From CAZTZL01 sp964617625 (GTDB taxonomy: Bacteria; Zhuqueibacterota; QNDG01; DSAB01): a stretch of DNA of 64,000 nt. Within the stretch, counting starts at the first letter, position 1. Each line of letters opens with the position of its first letter. Below the pieces are notes generated by a model that was not told where the DNA came from, did not search any database, and saw only the letters and a list, made by a program, of their open reading frames with translations. The DNA lies in contig CAZTZL010000004.1 of NCBI GenBank assembly GCA_964617625.1, positions 1 to 64,000 of the forward strand, in the 5' to 3' direction. The position numbers and the translations under genes were made by a program. Below are positions 61,147 to 64,000 of this stretch, piece after piece.

Positions 61147-61841
61147 AGCGGTTTATCCCCTACTTCCTTATCATATAATTTTCTTAACATTTGAACATCT
61201 TCCCAAACCGGTTTTTTCCAGTGCGGATTTCGAAGAAGCGCCGCCGGATGAAATGTAACAATGAGAGAAATACCCTCAAAATCATGAACCTTGCCCCGAA
61301 GCTGGCTCAACGAGGTTGAGGTCCTCAATAAATGATGCGCTGCTATCCGTCCCAGGGCTAAAATAATTTTTGGCTGAATCATTCCAATCTGCTGGAAAAG
61401 ATAGGGCATGCAGAGTGCGACTTCTTCCGGCAAGGGATCGCGGTTCTGAGGCGGTCTGCATTTCAGAATATTGGCGATAAAAACTTCCGACCTTTTGAAT
61501 TCAATCGCAGCAAGAATTTTATCCAAGAGCTGTCCTGCCCTTCCCACAAAAGGTTCACCTTTTAAATCTTCATCCCGGCCGGGCGCTTCTCCAATCAGCA
61601 TAAAATTTGCGTTTGGATTGCCCGCACCAAATACAAAATTCGTCCGTGTTTTTGCCAGCACACATTTTTCACAACCCTTGATGCTTTGATAAAATGTATC
61701 CAGCGAATCGTCACCTTTATTTTGAGATTGAAAAGTCAGTACGTCTTTCCTGGGGAGATACAATTCGTTTCCAAAAAGATCGCGCTGCTGCCGCAAATAC
61801 TTTTTCGTTTCATCAAATATATTTGATGTTTCCGGGGACAT
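61122..61841 (-). CDS. Family 4 uracil-DNA glycosylase
   Basis: 239 residues with the GEAPGRDEDLKGEPFVGRAGQLLDK catalytic region, IANILKCRPPQNRDP, and the active-site-like TFHPAALLRNPHWKKPVWED near the end. Four cysteines (CEKC, KC in LKCRPP, and C in EVALCMP) fit the 4Fe-4S family 4 (UDGa) type. It removes uracil from DNA. The overlap of its 3' end with dnaB, and a 9-nt gap to coaBC, place it in the gmk-rpoZ-coaBC operon. Confidence 0.92.
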   Translation of the reverse strand: MSPETSNIFDETKKYLRQQRDLFGNELYLPRKDVLTFQSQNKGDDSLDTFYQSIKGCEKCVLAKTRTNFVFGAGNPNANFMLIGEAPGRDEDLKGEPFVGRAGQLLDKILAAIEFKRSEVFIANILKCRPPQNRDPLPEEVALCMPYLFQQIGMIQPKIILALGRIAAHHLLRTSTSLSQLRGKVHDFEGISLIVTFHPAALLRNPHWKKPVWEDVQMLRKLYDKEVGDKPLWNPQKGK

Positions 61842-61850
61842 GATTACTAA

Positions 61851-63053
61851 CTACTCGTTAATTAATTTTTCAATCTTGTCCAAAATCTTTTGCGCTGTCT
61901 CCCGTTTGGACAAAAGTGGCAGCTCTTCTTTTTGTTCGTTTTTATCGATCAAAGTCACTTTATTGTTTCCTTGCCCAAATCCCGCTCCCTCTTCAAGGAC
62001 ATTTAAACAAATCAGATCCAGCTGCTTGTTTTTCAGCTTCTGTATGGCATTGTTGAGCCCGTTTTCTGTTTCAAGTGCGAAACCGACACGCAATCCCTGT
62101 TTCTTTTTTGAAGCAAGTGAGATTAAAATATCCTCTGTCTTTTCCAGATTAAGCTGCCAGCGGGAGTCCTGTTTTTTAATTTTTTTCGAAGAGGTCTTAG
62201 CCGGCCTGTAGTCGGAAACCGCAGCAGCCATAATAAGAACCTGGTGTTCCGGCCATTCCTGATGAACCGCTTCCGCCATTTCCTGTGCCGTATTCACACG
62301 GATCAGGCGAATACCCGAAAAAACTTCCAAGCTTGAGGGGCCGCTGATCAAAGTCACTTCCGCGCCCCGGAGCGCTGCAGTCTCAGCAAGTACATATCCC
62401 ATAGTTCCGGTAGAAGGATTGGTTATATAACGGACAGGATCAATCCATTCTCGTGTTGGCCCGGCAGTAACAAGTATCTTTTTCCCGTATAAACACCCTT
62501 CAGTGTTTCGGCAGGACAAAACCGCATCAATGATCTTTTTCATCCCGGCCAAACGTCCTGGCCCTTCGAGACCGCTGGCAAGCTGGCCTGTTTCCGGTTC
62601 AATAAAGCGATACCCCAGTTTTTTTAATTTTTCCACATTTGAAATATAAATCGGATTTTGAACCATTTGCCTGTCCATTGCAGGAGCAAAAAGCACAGGC
62701 GACCGGGAAGCCATCACCACAGTACTGAGAAAATCATCCGCAATTCCCGATGCAATTTTCCCGATGATATTCGCAGTAGCCGGACAAACAAGTATCTTCT
62801 CCGCCCACTCGGCGAGAGTAATATGTTCGGTCTTTAATGAACGATGCGCCGGAAACAGATCGCTGATCACTTCACAGTTTGTAAGCGTCTCAAACGTCAG
62901 CGGACAGACGAATCTCTTTGCCGATTCAGTCATCACAACCCTGATCTCGGCACCTTCTCTTTGAAGCATCCGAAGCAATTCACAAGCTTTATAAGCTGCA
63001 ATGCTTCCCGTCACTCCTAACAATATTTTTCGTCCATCCAACCTTTTATCCAC
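61851..63053 (-). CDS. coaBC: Bifunctional phosphopantothenoylcysteine decarboxylase / phosphopantothenate-cysteine ligase
   Basis: 400 residues. The CoaC half has GVTGSIAAYKACELLRML, the catalytic-His region EHITLAEWAEKILVCPATANIIGKIASG and FAPAMDRQM. The CoaB half starts near residue 185 (KILVTAGPTREWIDPVRYITNPSTG) and has the ligase loops MAAAVSDYRP and KKIKK. Together they make phosphopantetheine on the route to CoA. It is the canonical neighbour of gmk and rpoZ. Confidence 0.96.
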   Translation of the reverse strand: MDKRLDGRKILLGVTGSIAAYKACELLRMLQREGAEIRVVMTESAKRFVCPLTFETLTNCEVISDLFPAHRSLKTEHITLAEWAEKILVCPATANIIGKIASGIADDFLSTVVMASRSPVLFAPAMDRQMVQNPIYISNVEKLKKLGYRFIEPETGQLASGLEGPGRLAGMKKIIDAVLSCRNTEGCLYGKKILVTAGPTREWIDPVRYITNPSTGTMGYVLAETAALRGAEVTLISGPSSLEVFSGIRLIRVNTAQEMAEAVHQEWPEHQVLIMAAAVSDYRPAKTSSKKIKKQDSRWQLNLEKTEDILISLASKKKQGLRVGFALETENGLNNAIQKLKNKQLDLICLNVLEEGAGFGQGNNKVTLIDKNEQKEELPLLSKRETAQKILDKIEKLINE

Positions 63054-63107
63054 AATGGGTTACCCGCACGACCTGATTTATTGTGTTTCTATACCATTTC
63101 GGGAACT

Positions 63108-63410
63108 TTACTTGTTCTCCTCCATTTCCTTGTAACTGAAATGAATCTCTTTTTGAGCCATTTCCTGAATGGCCACTCTTGAGGGTTTTGGAAACTTTTT
63201 ATGCTCCCGCAATAAGGCCTCCCGATCTATTTCAACATCATCAAAATCTTCATTTTCTTTGTTATCCAAAACAGTGGGCGTATCCATATCCATGTCGATT
63301 TCAAGCTTCTGCTCATTGTTTACCTGCCGCGCACGCTTGGCCATAATCACTACTGATTCATAGATATTATTTGTTTCTTCCAAAAGATCTTCGATTGATA
63401 TTTTTTCCAT
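63108..63410 (-). CDS. rpoZ: RNA polymerase omega-like subunit
   Basis: 100 residues with the omega/Rpb6 signature NIYESVVIMAKRARQVN and the C-terminal PSRVAIQEMAQKEIHFSYKE. An acidic insertion of about 35 residues (EIDMDMDTPTVLDNKENEDFD) separates the two, more than in enterobacterial omega, in keeping with FCB omega proteins. GGAGGA precedes the ATG. It lies between gmk and coaBC as usual. Confidence 0.88.
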   Translation of the reverse strand: MEKISIEDLLEETNNIYESVVIMAKRARQVNNEQKLEIDMDMDTPTVLDNKENEDFDDVEIDREALLREHKKFPKPSRVAIQEMAQKEIHFSYKEMEENK

Positions 63411-63437
63411 CGAGCAAATTCCTCCGATACTTCGTTT

Positions 63438-63998
63438 TTAGGTCTGACGGACAATAACTTCAATATCTTCTATCGTTTTTTCAAAACAATCATTAACTAC
63501 CTGGAAATCGTATTGCTGCGCAAACTCCAGTTCATGCTGCGCATTTTTTAATCGTTTATCAATCTCGGTCTTGCTCTCAGTTTGACGATTTCTCAACCTC
63601 CTTTCAAGCTCTTTTACAGAAGGGGGCAAAATAAAAATAAGTACTGCATCTTTTTTCTTTTTTTTGATTTGTATCCCGCCTTGTACATCGATGTCAAAAA
63701 GAACCTTTTTTCCATGACTTATTTGCTTTTCGACCTGTTCCCAGAGAGTTCCGTATAAATATCCGTACACTTCAGCCCACTCAATAAAGGCGCCCTCTTT
63801 AATTTTTTTTTTAAAATCGGATTCATCAACAAAGAAATAATCTTCCCCATGCTTTTCATTTTTGCGTTTTGGCCTTGTTGTGACGGAAACCGAATAACCA
63901 AAATCCGGATTTCTTCTTCTCAACTCTTGTATCACAGTGCTTTTCCCGCCCCCCGACGGAGACGAGAGAACATACAGCCTGCCGCTTGATAAATCCAT
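63438..63998 (-). CDS. gmk: Guanylate kinase
   Basis: 186 residues. The P-loop is LSSPSGGGKSTVIQEL (residues 12-27), followed by VSVTTRPKRKNEKHGEDYFFV with the GMP-binding Arg and Tyr, then EWAEVYGYLYGT and DIDVQGG. It converts GMP to GDP. The ATG at 63998 is 2 nt from the window end, and the homologous N-terminus fits this start; a longer form cannot be excluded. The usual yicC gene would be next, outside the window. Confidence 0.96.
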   Translation of the reverse strand: MDLSSGRLYVLSSPSGGGKSTVIQELRRRNPDFGYSVSVTTRPKRKNEKHGEDYFFVDESDFKKKIKEGAFIEWAEVYGYLYGTLWEQVEKQISHGKKVLFDIDVQGGIQIKKKKKDAVLIFILPPSVKELERRLRNRQTESKTEIDKRLKNAQHELEFAQQYDFQVVNDCFEKTIEDIEVIVRQT

Positions 63999-64000
63999 TT

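Noticed and set aside
1..64000. CRISPR arrays, tRNA or rRNA genes, intact transposases, toxin-antitoxin pairs
   Set aside because: No regular repeat-spacer array, cloverleaf-like segment, rRNA sequence or transposase frame could be found by reading the gaps; the longest gap without a functional gene is the 439-nt span 12853-13291, which is largely occupied by the upstream part of the FISUMP pseudogene, and the next longest is 319 nt.

Overview
The window looks like a chromosomal segment from a member of the FCB superphylum (Bacteroidota, Calditrichota, KSB1 and related lineages), probably anaerobic or microaerophilic. The grounds are a subtilase with a C-terminal NYPNPF sorting domain of the type IX secretion kind, a PorV/UPF0164-like outer membrane protein, FlgD-like and FISUMP domains, a Gram-negative envelope set (BamD, Lnt, MlaE/MlaF), and an oxygen defence built on superoxide reductase, rubrerythrin and rubredoxin instead of catalase or SOD. 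The exact phylum cannot be fixed from this sequence alone. No rRNA, tRNA, CRISPR array or intact transposase was seen.

Layout. Positions 1-6435 are on the plus strand: the tail of an unidentified gene, a GH51-like protein that appears to lack both catalytic glutamates, a small zinc-finger protein, a CAP-domain exoprotein, a stand-alone pyruvate-kinase C-terminal domain protein, an S9 peptidase, a lipoprotein and an Smr protein. From 6578 to the end every gene is on the minus strand. Positions 6578-13290 form a patchwork accessory region: a B12-binding radical SAM protein, an unknown two-domain protein, a HEPN-like gene fragment, an AT-rich pair (a degenerate phosphoesterase fused to a GT4 glycosyltransferase, plus a YbhN-type membrane protein), and a FISUMP pseudogene with a stop codon, a frameshift and a lost 3' end.

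Positions 13292-19700 hold RlpA, a cyclophilin, a HIT protein, an EF-G paralogue, an acyl-CoA synthetase and lipoyl synthase. Positions 19868-29373 form an oxidative-stress and iron island: two ferritin-like proteins, endonuclease IV, superoxide reductase, a hybrid sensor kinase, PrxQ, ferritin, rubredoxin, a metal permease with an HMA domain, rubrerythrin, a DUF5777 barrel, an exported Ig-like protein, a Tat-exported Rieske protein and PerR. The perR promoter carries a palindrome overlapping its -10 box, which suggests peroxide-responsive autoregulation of the leading operon.

Positions 29454-43574 are mixed metabolic and envelope genes: a symporter, an M24 peptidase, a secreted trehalase with a fungal-type Ca-binding segment, a Wzx-like flippase, a HEAT-repeat protein, the sorted subtilase, a Xer recombinase, an MBL hydrolase, a QueG-like protein, a serine hydrolase and a CTP-dependent lipid kinase. 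Positions 43595-63998 are dense housekeeping runs: rpe, a PASTA protein, rsmB, fmt, yajC, tgt and radA; then mlaF, mlaE, nadD, bamD, lnt, ruvX, HU, relA/spoT, dnaB, udg, coaBC, rpoZ and gmk. Many of these genes overlap by 4 nt, pointing to translational coupling. Intergenic gaps near 13.9, 20.5, 36.5 and 50.4 kb carry non-coding palindromic or repeated sequence.
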